NCBI RefSeq assembly: GCF_001636345.1
Contig: NZ_KV440945.1
Span: 2,685,354 to 2,749,353, forward strand
Direction: 5' to 3'
Length of the DNA stretch: 64,000 bases
DNA from: Cytobacillus gottheilii
Lineage (GTDB): Bacteria; Bacillota; Bacilli; Bacillales; Cytobacillaceae
Below are positions 45,897 through 54,501 of the stretch, piece after piece. Position numbers and translations under genes: made by a program. How positions within the stretch are numbered: the stretch's first letter is position 1; every line of letters starts with the position of its first letter. The notes beneath the pieces were generated by a model. That model made no database searches and was not told the origin of the DNA. It saw only the letters and a list, made by a program, of their open reading frames with translations.

Positions 45897-46810
45897 GTAT
45901 CCGCACTGTTGCGGATGGTAATATCCTGCCGCACAAAATCACTTGGTGAGACAGCATACTCAATTTTCTCATCATTAATGTATATTTCTGTGTTAGAAGA
46001 GTTTCCAATAACAAGCACAGCTGCCTCTTCTTTTGTCAGATCGACGGTTTTCGTTGAGTTTGCTTCATCTCCAGCTACCAGCATTCCCTGAAAGAAGGAA
46101 TAATCTTTGCCGTTTTTGATATTCACCCAAGTTTCACCTGTGGAAACAAGCTTCAGTTCGAACTTGTCCGTATTTTTCAACTCGTATGTTGTATATTGGC
46201 CATTCGTTTCTGCAACCGTTACTTCTTGGGCAGGAGATTCTGGTTCTTCAACTGGTTCTTCAACCGGTTCTTCTTGCTCTGCATCTTCCCCAGTGCCATC
46301 TTCGGCTTCATTTTCGTCTGAACCATTATTTTCATCGGTATCCTCAGGCAGGTTATTCTCCACATTTACACTTGGAGTATTCTCAGGTTCAGCAGGATCT
46401 GTTGCATTATTTCCAGAAAACTGTTCATAGAAATAATAAACAACGGCAAATACACCGACTACAAATACGGCGATTAACACCTTCGGAAGGATTTCAAAAA
46501 ACTTTGAAGTGCCTCCTGAAATATCTTTCCTTGTCTGAACTCTTGATAGTTTTTCTGGGATATCCTCATTCATAGCAGTTGGGATATCACTTTTAAATTC
46601 CTCAAAGAGTTCTTCAGGATGCAGGCCGACAACCTCTGCATACTGTTTAATAAATGCTCGAACATAAAATTTACCCGGCATGACACTATAATTGCCTTCT
46701 TCAATGCCAACTAAATATCTTTTTTGAATCTTGGTTGCCGTCTGCAGGTCATCAAGACTCATGCCCTTTGCGAGACGGGCTTCTTTCAATCGATTGCCTA
46801 GTTCTGTCAT
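45890..46810 (-). CDS. rodZ: RodZ-like cytoskeletal anchor (YmfM)
   Basis: Bitopic membrane protein linking MreB filaments to the elongation machinery. The 306 residues have a cytoplasmic helix-turn-helix (about 5-70, GNRLKEARLAKGMSLDDLQT), a basic juxtamembrane stretch, and one membrane helix (about 110-130, VLIAVFVVGVFAVVYYFYEQ). A long Glu/Asp/Pro-rich extracytoplasmic linker (about 135-200) and a C-terminal beta domain of DUF4115 type follow. Start at the ATG at 46810 behind GGAAGGTG. The MreB paralogue MreBH is encoded at 21013-22020. Confidence 0.93.
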   Translation of the reverse strand: MTELGNRLKEARLAKGMSLDDLQTATKIQKRYLVGIEEGNYSVMPGKFYVRAFIKQYAEVVGLHPEELFEEFKSDIPTAMNEDIPEKLSRVQTRKDISGGTSKFFEILPKVLIAVFVVGVFAVVYYFYEQFSGNNATDPAEPENTPSVNVENNLPEDTDENNGSDENEAEDGTGEDAEQEEPVEEPVEEPESPAQEVTVAETNGQYTTYELKNTDKFELKLVSTGETWVNIKNGKDYSFFQGMLVAGDEANSTKTVDLTKEEAAVLVIGNSSNTEIYINDEKIEYAVSPSDFVRQDITIRNSADTE

Positions 46811-46830
46811 TTTAAACACCTTCCAACGTA

Positions 46831-47622
46831 CTAAAAATCAAAGTCTCCAAAAGCAGATTCAGAGAACATACTGTTTTTGTCCACTACATCATATTTAATT
46901 TCTTCGTTTGGCTCATGACGCAGTTCAATAATATAATCAAAGTCATTAAGGGTATATTCTGTATTTTGCACAAAAATATCCGGATGCTCAATCACTTTAA
47001 TAGATGGAAGCCTCATAATTTCTCTGACCAGCTGCCAATGACGCTCATTGGCACGGCGTGTTGAGACTATTCCATCGATGATGAATAAATTATCTGCATT
47101 ATACTCATCATCAATCAGCTGATTGCGAATCGTTTGCTTTAAAAGGGTGGAAGAAACAAATAGCCAGCGTTTATTCGCACAAACACTTGACGCAACGATT
47201 GACTCTGTTTTTCCAACACGCGGCATGCCCCGAATGCCAATCAGTTTATGCCCTTCCTGCTTAAACAATTCTGCCATAAAGTCAACCAAAAGACCAAGTT
47301 CCTTTCTTTCGAAGCGGAACGTCTTTTTATCATCAGCATCTCTCTGTATGTATCGCCCGTGACGAACCGCAAGGCGATCACGCAGCTTTGGCTCCCGAAT
47401 TTTAATTACTTTTATTGTATCCATTGTATGTAAAATTGACTCAAGCCTGACGATTTGCTCGTCATCCTCTGCTAAAATTAGCAGCCCTCTTCGTCCTTCA
47501 TCTACCCCATTAATTGTCACAATATTTATGGACAGCATCCCCAAGAGCGAGGAAATATCCCCGAGCAGACCCGGCCTGTTTATCACAATTTCATATTCGA
47601 GGTACCATTCTTTCTTTTCCAC
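46831..47622 (-). CDS. ymfK: DUF3388 family protein YmfK
   Basis: A 263-residue cytoplasmic protein found in Bacillaceae between rodZ and ymfJ. The N-terminus looks like an ACT-type ligand-binding domain (EIVINRPGLLGDISSLLGML, then TINGVDEGRRGLLI). The central part carries a P-loop-like GMPRVGKTESIVASSVCAN and DNLFIIDGIVSTRR, suggesting nucleotide binding. I know of no assigned function. It lies 21 bp upstream of rodZ and is probably co-transcribed with it. Confidence 0.88.
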   Translation of the reverse strand: MEKKEWYLEYEIVINRPGLLGDISSLLGMLSINIVTINGVDEGRRGLLILAEDDEQIVRLESILHTMDTIKVIKIREPKLRDRLAVRHGRYIQRDADDKKTFRFERKELGLLVDFMAELFKQEGHKLIGIRGMPRVGKTESIVASSVCANKRWLFVSSTLLKQTIRNQLIDDEYNADNLFIIDGIVSTRRANERHWQLVREIMRLPSIKVIEHPDIFVQNTEYTLNDFDYIIELRHEPNEEIKYDVVDKNSMFSESAFGDFDF

Positions 47623-47802
47623 AGAAAAAACCTCCTAAAACTAGCCAAGCATCTGAAATAATAAGATTTTTAATAGATCCTTTTTATGCCTCTATTTCAT
47701 CTAGCTTCTATAATATATGATTTCCAATAAAGATGAAAGGAAAAACGCTAATGATAAAGGATTATTAATAGTTGAAGGTTTTCTGCCGGAAGACATATAA
47801 AA

Positions 47803-47833
47803 GAAAAAAGAGAGGATGCCCTCTCTTTTTTTC
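47803..47833 (-). terminator. ymfJ terminator
   Basis: AAGAGAGG/CCTCTCTT with loop GCAT, T-rich on both sides. It lies just past the ymfJ stop codon. Confidence 0.88.
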
Positions 47834-47842
47834 AGCAATGCA

Positions 47843-48100
47843 TTACTTTGTGCCTTTGTTTTCAACAAGCTTAACCATCATGTTGGCAATCGCATGTTGT
47901 TCCTGTTGATCAGCCACAGACCATAGATCCGCTAAGATGCGTTCCTGGTCATTTTTAGGTTCAACTTGCTTAGCCAGATAGTCACCGATTTCGAAAGCAA
48001 CGTTATTTATTGTATCTTTGCCCATTCCTTGATGCTCACCTTGATGAAGACGATCAGCAAGGAAGTCCTTCCATTGTTGCCAATTATCAAGTACTGACAT
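47843..48100 (-). CDS. ymfJ: DUF3243 family protein YmfJ
   Basis: An 85-residue helical protein of the DUF3243 family (LDNWQQWKDFLADRLHQGEH, FEIGDYLAKQVEPKNDQE, LADLWSVADQQEQHAIANM). A crystal fold is known for the family, but not its role. The ATG follows AAGGAGGGATTTGAC. The position between ymfI and ymfK is conserved with B. subtilis. It has its own terminator. Confidence 0.9.
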   Translation of the reverse strand: MSVLDNWQQWKDFLADRLHQGEHQGMGKDTINNVAFEIGDYLAKQVEPKNDQERILADLWSVADQQEQHAIANMMVKLVENKGTK

Positions 48101-48215
48101 GTCAAATCCCTCCTTAATGGTAATACAATACTATTTTGCATTCAGAGGAGAGAAAATATTCATCAAGTACAATAAGGAATAACGGATAAAATGACAACTT
48201 TTTGACAAGGTGGTC

Positions 48216-48938
48216 TTATGTATACCAGCCGCCGTTGACAGCAATCACTTGTCCAGTTATATAGGATGCTTTTTCAGATAGTAAAAATTGCACCGCATCT
48301 GCTATATTCTGGGCAGTCCCAAGTCTTCCCATTGGAATATCTTCTTGGATGTCTGCTATATCTTCTTCAGAAAAACCAGACATCATATTTGTTGAAATAG
48401 CTCCTGGCGCAACTGTATTTACACGGACCCCGCTTAAAGCCAGCTCCTTGCTCAGCGCTTTTACAAAAGCTATTTGTGCACCCTTAGCAGCCGAATAAAG
48501 AACTTCACAAGCACTGCCTGTCTGACCCCATATCGAAGAAATAATTGTAATGCTTCCTGAGCCCTTCGTAATAAGCTTAGGCAAAAGTTCTTTTGTTAAT
48601 AGCATCGGTGCAGTTGCGTGTACATACATCATGTTCTCAGCATCCTGAGCTGTAATATCTGTAAACAGCCCATAGTGCGCAGTTCCGCTCGTAATAACAA
48701 TTTCATCAAGGGAGAAAATGTCTGCAGCAATTTTTTTATAGCCTCCGCTTTCAGAAAGATCCGCTTGAATGGGGATATATTCCCCGCCGTATGCAGCAAA
48801 TTCCTGCAGTAAGCTTTCAATTGGCGCAGCGTTCTGATTATAATGCAAATACAATGAATAGCCATTTCGGGCAAGCTCCCGGCAGACTGCTTGACCAATC
48901 CCGCCGCTCGCACCGGTTACTAATGCAAATTTTTTCAT
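48216..48938 (-). CDS. ymfI: SDR oxidoreductase YmfI (EF-P modification)
   Basis: A 240-residue short-chain dehydrogenase/reductase: cofactor motif VTGASGGIGQAV, the catalytic S-Y-K set (SSIWGQTGS, YSAAKGAQIAFVKAL), and AVNGGWYT at the end. In B. subtilis YmfI is the reductase that makes the final 5-aminopentanol form of the elongation factor P modification. Linkage to ymfF and ymfH supports the same role here over a fatty-acid FabG role, though sequence alone cannot prove it. It lies 207 bp after ymfH, with a terminator between. Confidence 0.88.
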   Translation of the reverse strand: MKKFALVTGASGGIGQAVCRELARNGYSLYLHYNQNAAPIESLLQEFAAYGGEYIPIQADLSESGGYKKIAADIFSLDEIVITSGTAHYGLFTDITAQDAENMMYVHATAPMLLTKELLPKLITKGSGSITIISSIWGQTGSACEVLYSAAKGAQIAFVKALSKELALSGVRVNTVAPGAISTNMMSGFSEEDIADIQEDIPMGRLGTAQNIADAVQFLLSEKASYITGQVIAVNGGWYT

Positions 48939-49108
48939 ATGTAGTTCACTCCAAAAAACATCATCATAGGTATTCTAACATAAGATTCAATTGAAATGAG
49001 ACTGCATGAAAACATGCTTATTTGGCATGCGGTATAAAACAAACAATTGACTATTTAACAGCTGTCATACGCAATTCTCCAGACAGTCAATTTACACTTC
49101 TGAAAGTA

Positions 49109-49136
49109 CAAAAAAAGGGAGTTTCCTCCCTTTTTA
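49109..49136 (-). terminator. ymfH terminator
   Basis: AAAAAGGGAG/CTCCCTTTTTTT (minus strand) around GAAA, 10 bp after the ymfH stop codon. Confidence 0.88.
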
Positions 49137-49145
49137 GTACAGCTC

Positions 49146-50435
49146 TTATGCTTTCGGCAAAACTTGAAAAACGGTAAAGCGATCTTCTTCAATAAATCTG
49201 GAAGCTGCCTGCTCTACATCCTCTAAAGTAATGCTTTCAAGCATTGGCACGACTTCAAATAGCTTCATGTCATTGAAAGCATATCTTGTAAATTGGTTTG
49301 CAATGTATTCTGGCGAGTTAATCGCTCTTAAGAATGCACCAATCTTTTTCTTTTTTGTACGCTGCAGGCTTTCCTCTGTCAATTGTCCTTTTTCTTTTGC
49401 TTTTAAAAGCATGGTTTCAAGCGTATCGGCTAAACGATCTGCATCTGGAGTGTCTCCGCCCACCATGGCAAATCCAAAGCCTTGCTCTTGCGTGTAATCA
49501 AAGGAAAATGTGTCATCGATAAGCCCTTTACTATAAAGCTCATTGTAGTTTTCTGAGCTTTTACCGAAAATGATATCCAGGAGAATATTTAAGCTTAATT
49601 CGTGCTTTAGCATTTGCTCACCGTTTTGAGCGGTTTCATGACTTTTTATTCCTACAAGACATTTTGAAGTCTGCACATTCATCTTCATGACTCTTTTCTT
49701 CGTGTCACTAGCTGCAGGTTCTTCATCAAATTTGCGCTGAATCGCTGGCTGTTCCTTATAATCCTTTGCATTCTGATTGGTGCGCACCAAATTCATGATT
49801 TCATCAGGATCAACTGTTCCAACGATAAACAAGAGCATATTGCTTGGGTGATAGAATGTATTGTAGCACTCATATAACATATCTTTTGTAATATGTGAGA
49901 TCGATTCAATTGTACCCGCAATATCAATCTTCACCGGATGTGTGCTAAACATATTTTCAATTAGGCCAAAGTAAAGGCGCCAGTCCGGATTGTCATCATA
50001 CATTGTAATTTCCTGGCCGATAATCCCCTTTTCCTTCTCAACCGTAGCTTCAGTAAAATAGGGCTCCTGCACAAAATCAATTAAGGTTTCTAAGTTTTTT
50101 TCTACATTAGATGTACTTGAAAAGAGGTAGGCGGTTCTTGTAAACGATGTAAAAGCATTAGCAGATGCTCCTTGGCGGCTAAACTGCTGAAATACATCCT
50201 CTTTTTCTTTTTCAAATAGCTTATGTTCAAGAAAATGAGCAATTCCATCCGGAACTTTGACATATTCATCTTTTCCATGAGGCAGAAAATGATTGTCGAT
50301 TGAACCATATTTTGTTGTAAATGTAGCAAACGTTTTATTAAAGCCCTTTTTCGGTAAAATATATACATCCAGGCCATTGCTTTGTTTTTCATAGTAAAGA
50401 TCTTCTTGCAGCTGATTAAACGTTAGTTTTTCCAT
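49146..50435 (-). CDS. ymfH: M16-family peptidase-like protein YmfH
   Basis: A 429-residue insulinase-fold protein. The inverted zinc motif is intact: HFLEHKLFEK (H-x2-E-H), with the downstream glutamate in EKGIIGQEITMYDDNP. Together with YmfF, which lacks this motif, it probably forms a heterodimer, as in mitochondrial processing peptidase-type pairs. In B. subtilis ymfF and ymfH are associated with EF-P aminopentanol modification. Its start overlaps the ymfF stop by one base, indicating translational coupling. Confidence 0.92.
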   Translation of the reverse strand: MEKLTFNQLQEDLYYEKQSNGLDVYILPKKGFNKTFATFTTKYGSIDNHFLPHGKDEYVKVPDGIAHFLEHKLFEKEKEDVFQQFSRQGASANAFTSFTRTAYLFSSTSNVEKNLETLIDFVQEPYFTEATVEKEKGIIGQEITMYDDNPDWRLYFGLIENMFSTHPVKIDIAGTIESISHITKDMLYECYNTFYHPSNMLLFIVGTVDPDEIMNLVRTNQNAKDYKEQPAIQRKFDEEPAASDTKKRVMKMNVQTSKCLVGIKSHETAQNGEQMLKHELSLNILLDIIFGKSSENYNELYSKGLIDDTFSFDYTQEQGFGFAMVGGDTPDADRLADTLETMLLKAKEKGQLTEESLQRTKKKKIGAFLRAINSPEYIANQFTRYAFNDMKLFEVVPMLESITLEDVEQAASRFIEEDRFTVFQVLPKA

Positions 50436-51718
50436 TAGTTTGCCTCCCCCTTTCCATATAAGAAATAAACGGTATCCAATTCACATTTTTCTGCTGCTGC
50501 AACAATATCCTCTTTTGTAACAGCATCCATGCCTGTGAGCCATTCATCCAGCGAAACGGAATGCTCGGAAACGACATTATGATAGAGTACTTCTATTGCC
50601 CCCCGAGCGGTGTCTACCGTTTCAAGCAATTGATTTTTGATGACCGCTTTGGTTTGATCGATTTCAGCTTCTGTAAATTCACCGTTTTTCATTGCCTTCA
50701 TTTGTTCTTCAATAATGCCGACTGCTTGATCATATTTGCCGTTATCAATCCCTGACATTACCATCATCAAGCCTTTATGACTTTCCAGCCTGCTTGCTAC
50801 ATAATAAGCTAAACTGGCTTTTTCCCGCACATTTAAAAACAGCTTCGAATGTGAAAATCCGCCAAAGATGCCATTGAAAATCTGCAGAGCATAATACTCT
50901 TTTTCACCATAAAGGATGTTTGTGCGATAACCAATATTCAGCTTTCCTTGCTTTACATCCTGCTCTTCCTTCACCGTATGCGTATCCGCTTTCTTGATTG
51001 AAGTTTGACGTACGTCCATAACTTGCGGTGTACGATCAGAAAATTGAAGCAGTTCATTTGCATATGCTGCCACTTCATTTTCATCAATATCACCAATCAC
51101 ATATAGATCCAATTCATCTTCTTTTAAAGCCGTTTCATAATAGGCATATAGACTTTCAGGTGTGATCGCATCAACATCATCAATTTGTCCATGCACATGT
51201 AGAGCATAAGGTTCCTCTTTGCACATTTCCTGAACAAGCCGATAGTTAGCATAACGCATTTTATCATCGTATACAGCCTGAATTCTCTGCTTTAATGATC
51301 TTTTCTCATTTTCTACTGTGCTGGCATCAAAAGCGCTCCCGCTTGTGTTTGGAGAAGTAAGTATATTAGCCAGAAAATCAAATGCCTGTTTTAATAATGG
51401 CGTTTGATCTGATAGAAACTTTTCATTGGCGATTTCAAGAGAAAAACTCATCACATGGTATTCGCCTTTTTTGGAAAGGTCTGTAAAAAGGGATGCACCA
51501 TAAAGTTCATCTAAGTATGATCGAAGCTTAGCTGTTGTCGGATATTTCTCACTATTGCTTTGCAGTACATGAGGCAAAAGCGATCTTGCTGTCACCGTCT
51601 CTTTTTTTAATGGAGATTTCATTTTCCAGACAATCGTATTGGTTTTAAATTTTGCGGTCTTCACCGTATGCAGCTTAAAGCCTTTTAGCTGCTGTACCTT
51701 TTCATCAATAACGCTCAT
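50435..51718 (-). CDS. ymfF: inactive M16-family partner YmfF
   Basis: A 427-residue insulinase-fold protein. At the position of the zinc motif it reads LLPHVLQSNSEKYPTTAKLR, with no H-x2-E-H, so it is presumably the non-catalytic subunit of a YmfF-YmfH heterodimer. The glycine-rich loop region (GIFGGFSHSKLFLNVREKAS) that grips substrate in such partners is kept. The ATG at 51718 follows AAGGAGGAAGATAC; a longer in-frame start 36 bp upstream has no such site. It is the first gene of ymfF-ymfH. Confidence 0.92.
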   Translation of the reverse strand: MSVIDEKVQQLKGFKLHTVKTAKFKTNTIVWKMKSPLKKETVTARSLLPHVLQSNSEKYPTTAKLRSYLDELYGASLFTDLSKKGEYHVMSFSLEIANEKFLSDQTPLLKQAFDFLANILTSPNTSGSAFDASTVENEKRSLKQRIQAVYDDKMRYANYRLVQEMCKEEPYALHVHGQIDDVDAITPESLYAYYETALKEDELDLYVIGDIDENEVAAYANELLQFSDRTPQVMDVRQTSIKKADTHTVKEEQDVKQGKLNIGYRTNILYGEKEYYALQIFNGIFGGFSHSKLFLNVREKASLAYYVASRLESHKGLMMVMSGIDNGKYDQAVGIIEEQMKAMKNGEFTEAEIDQTKAVIKNQLLETVDTARGAIEVLYHNVVSEHSVSLDEWLTGMDAVTKEDIVAAAEKCELDTVYFLYGKGEAN

Positions 51719-52153
51719 GTATCTTCCTCCTTTATATAGGCTCAGTTTCTCCATAATAAGTTAAAATTTATCATCTTAAAGATAATAAATTGCAATTATA
51801 CATAACACAGTGTTTACCAAGCACAGGTTTTGAACACATCTTTTCTTATTATATGTACAAAAGCGAAGAGATATTTTCTGCTAACCTCAGCATTGTCTTT
51901 TTATCATATGCTAATCATTTCCACACATCAAGAATTAGGGTTTAGGACGGCGTTTTGAAGTTTTTAAGGGGAGGTTGAAGCAGTTTTTTTTAGGGCTTAC
52001 AAACAGGAGGGAATCATGATTTTAAAACGCGGATTATTAAATTAAACCTATTTAAACAGCCGGTGCAGTGGTACTGCTGTTCCACGCTTTCTACGGTGAA
52101 ATATGTGCGGAGTTAAGGATTCTCGCCCTCAAAAACACCAGGATTACAAATCT
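51719..52153. other. ymfF upstream gap with near-palindrome
   Basis: About 435 bp with no convincing gene. A 27-bp near-palindrome (AATTTATCATC ... GATAATAAATT, 51765-51791) lies about 50 bp upstream of ymfF and could be an operator or part of its promoter region. The rest is AT-rich. A frame at 52068-52274 runs into the palindromic repeats and has no ribosome binding site. Confidence 0.5.
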
Positions 52154-52349
52154 TATAAATAAGCGGAAGAATTCCGCTTATTTCTTAAAATCACTTAAAA
52201 ATGGCTTAAATAGACGGAGAAATTCCGACTATCTAACCGAAAAACGTGCAAATAGGCGATTTTCCCCCCCTTAACCGGAAATTCTCCGCTTATTTGGCCC
52301 GAAAATAGCACAATTTTGAAAATAAGCGTAAAATCTCCGCTTATTTTCC
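52154..52349. repeat. palindromic repeat cluster, copy 2
   Basis: Four degenerate copies of the AAGCGGAGAAATTCCGCTT palindrome. The best (52159-52181) reads AATAAGCGGAAGAATTCCGCTTATT. The others lie near 52211, 52272 and 52320. Same family and similar copy number and spacing as 27331-27524. Confidence 0.85.
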
Positions 52350-52430
52350 ACTCCACACAGATTCCTTCATCTAAATAGCAGGAAGAAAAAATCTTCCGAT
52401 TGCCACCCATTTGTAGTTGATTACTAAAAA

Positions 52431-52467
52431 CAAAAAAGCCGAATGATTAAAGAATAATCATCCGGCT
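52431..52467 (-). terminator. nupQ terminator
   Basis: On the minus strand AGCCGGATGATTA pairs with TAATCATTCGGCT and is followed by TTTTTTGTTTTT. It ends the nup operon. Confidence 0.92.
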
Positions 52468-52488
52468 ATAATTTATTTGACTTACTTA

Positions 52489-53448
52489 TTATCTGCTTCC
52501 TTTAATATAAGGCACACCAGAAGCTTTAGGTGCATCGGCACGGCCGATAAATCCTGTAAGTGCTAAGATTGTTAACACATATGGTGCGATTAATAAGTAG
52601 ACATTTGGAATGTTTTCCAAGAACGGCAAGCTGTTGCCGATGATGCTTAAACTTTGCGCAAATCCAAAGAATAGAGCTGCACCCATGGCACCAAGCGGAT
52701 GCCATTTACCGAAGATCATCGCTGCAAGAGCCATGAACCCTTGTCCGCTGATAGTAGCATGTCCAAAATCGGATGATATAGACTGAGCGTAAACTCCGCC
52801 GCCAATTCCTCCAAGTGCACCAGAGAGAACAACCGCAATATAGCGGATTTTCGTAACATTAATCCCCATTGTATCTGCTGCCATCGGATGTTCCCCAACT
52901 GCACGAAGACGCAGACCAAAAGGTGTTTTATAGATGATAAACCACGCAATCACCGCAACGAAGATTGCAACAAACGAAGTATAGTAAGTGTTTGAGAAGA
53001 ATAATTCTCCAATAACAGGTATATCACTTAGGAATGGTATATCCGTTTTACTAAATCCTTTTTGAATAATGTCGGTTTGACCTTTATCATAAAAGAATTT
53101 AACAAGGAATAAGGAAACCCCGACAGCCAATAGGTTGATCGCAACACCGGATACAGTCTGGTCAGCACGAAACGTAATGGAAGCAACAGCATGAATGAGA
53201 GAAAATAATGCTCCAACAGCCATTGCGACCAGTAGTGATACCCATGGAGTCCAAGCGCCAAGTGCATCATCAAAGGTTAAGTTAAATACAATCGCCGAAA
53301 AGGCTCCGATAACCATTAAACCTTCTAAACCAATGTTTACTACGCCGGAACGCTCTGAAAAGGTTCCGCCTAATGCAGTGAAAATAAGTGGAGCTGCCCA
53401 TAATAAAGTGGACGGAATAATGATAACTAATATATCCATGAAGCTCAC
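52489..53448 (-). CDS. nupQ: nucleoside ABC transporter permease NupQ
   Basis: A 319-residue inner-membrane permease of the BmpA-associated (BPD_transp_2) family, about eight helices, with the conserved GGTFSERSGVVNIGLEGLMV at the N-terminus and GINVTKIRYIAVVLSGALGG as the cytoplasmic coupling region. With NupP it forms the channel for nucleosides delivered by NupN. It directly follows nupP (0 bp gap) and is the last gene of the operon. Confidence 0.94.
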   Translation of the reverse strand: MSFMDILVIIIPSTLLWAAPLIFTALGGTFSERSGVVNIGLEGLMVIGAFSAIVFNLTFDDALGAWTPWVSLLVAMAVGALFSLIHAVASITFRADQTVSGVAINLLAVGVSLFLVKFFYDKGQTDIIQKGFSKTDIPFLSDIPVIGELFFSNTYYTSFVAIFVAVIAWFIIYKTPFGLRLRAVGEHPMAADTMGINVTKIRYIAVVLSGALGGIGGGVYAQSISSDFGHATISGQGFMALAAMIFGKWHPLGAMGAALFFGFAQSLSIIGNSLPFLENIPNVYLLIAPYVLTILALTGFIGRADAPKASGVPYIKGSR

Positions 53449-54501
53449 TTACTTCACCCCCTTTTTACTAATACGATCAATAAACATGCGAATCATGTAG
53501 CTTGCAGCTACGAAGAAAACAATTAAAGCGATAATAATGTCTACGAGTTCATTCGGTACCCCAGCTTCAAGCGGCATGTTTAGTGCACCTACTTTTAAGC
53601 TTCCGAATAAAATAGCGGCTAAGATAATTCCAATTGGTCCATTTGCACCAAGCAAGGCAACAGCAATTCCGTCAAATCCAACCCCGGTAAAGCCGCCTTT
53701 TGTGGCTGCATATCCAAATGTTCCAAGCCCTTCCATAGCACCTGCAAGACCTGCAAAGGCACCTGAGATGACCATAGACATAATGATATTAGATTTTACA
53801 TTCATGCCCGCATATTCAGACGCATGCTGGTTAAATCCAACAGCTTTTAACTCATAACCTCTTGACGTTTTCTCAAGAATGAACCACATGATAAATACGC
53901 AAATAAGTGCTATAAAAATTCCCCAGTGAAGACGGGAGTAGTCAGTTAAACTTTCAAAGAACGGTGAACGCAGTGAAGCACTCTGATGAACTAATTCTGT
54001 TCTGTCACTTGATTCTGCTAGCACAGAACGAATGATATAGTTAGTAACATGCAACGCGACATAGTTCATCATGATGGTGACAATAACCTCATGGACTCTA
54101 AATCTCGCCTTTAAAAGGCCTGGGATAAATGCCCATAATGCCCCTGCTGCTGCACCAGCTAAGACTGCCAATGGCAAGTGAATAACTTTAGGCAGTTCAA
54201 AAGCAACCCCAACCCAAACTGCTGCAAGCCAGCCGACAATTAATTGCCCTTCAACCCCTATGTTAAATAGGCCTGTTCTAAAAGCAAATGCAACGGCTAG
54301 ACCGGCTAAAATGTATGGTGTGATTTGTCTGATTGTCTCCCCTGTAAAGTAAGAATCACCAAAAGCACCATTCCATAAAGCTCCAAAGGCTGCAACTGGA
54401 TCATAGCCAGTAATGAGCATAATAATTGTTCCTACTAGTATTCCCAGTAATACAGCGATAATTGGAACAATAATATTCTTTGTGCGATTAGACATCTGCA
54501 T
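53449..54501 (-). CDS. nupP: nucleoside ABC transporter permease NupP
   Basis: A 350-residue permease of the same family as NupQ, with about nine helices. The matching FRTGLFNIGVEGQLIVGWLA and GFNQHASEYAGMNVKSNIIM segments identify it as the second half of the channel. The start at 54501 lies behind AAGGTG and overlaps the end of nupO by 14 bp; the in-frame ATG two codons later is an alternative. Confidence 0.93.
   Translation of the reverse strand: MQMSNRTKNIIVPIIAVLLGILVGTIIMLITGYDPVAAFGALWNGAFGDSYFTGETIRQITPYILAGLAVAFAFRTGLFNIGVEGQLIVGWLAAVWVGVAFELPKVIHLPLAVLAGAAAGALWAFIPGLLKARFRVHEVIVTIMMNYVALHVTNYIIRSVLAESSDRTELVHQSASLRSPFFESLTDYSRLHWGIFIALICVFIMWFILEKTSRGYELKAVGFNQHASEYAGMNVKSNIIMSMVISGAFAGLAGAMEGLGTFGYAATKGGFTGVGFDGIAVALLGANGPIGIILAAILFGSLKVGALNMPLEAGVPNELVDIIIALIVFFVAASYMIRMFIDRISKKGVK

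Noticed and set aside
50435-51718. ymfF as a decayed pseudogene because it lacks the zinc motif
   Set aside because: The frame is full length, coupled to ymfH, and loss of the motif is normal for the non-catalytic partner of M16 heterodimers.
52068-52274. 68-codon plus-strand frame
   Set aside because: It runs into the palindromic repeats and lacks a ribosome binding site. The composition is noncoding-like.
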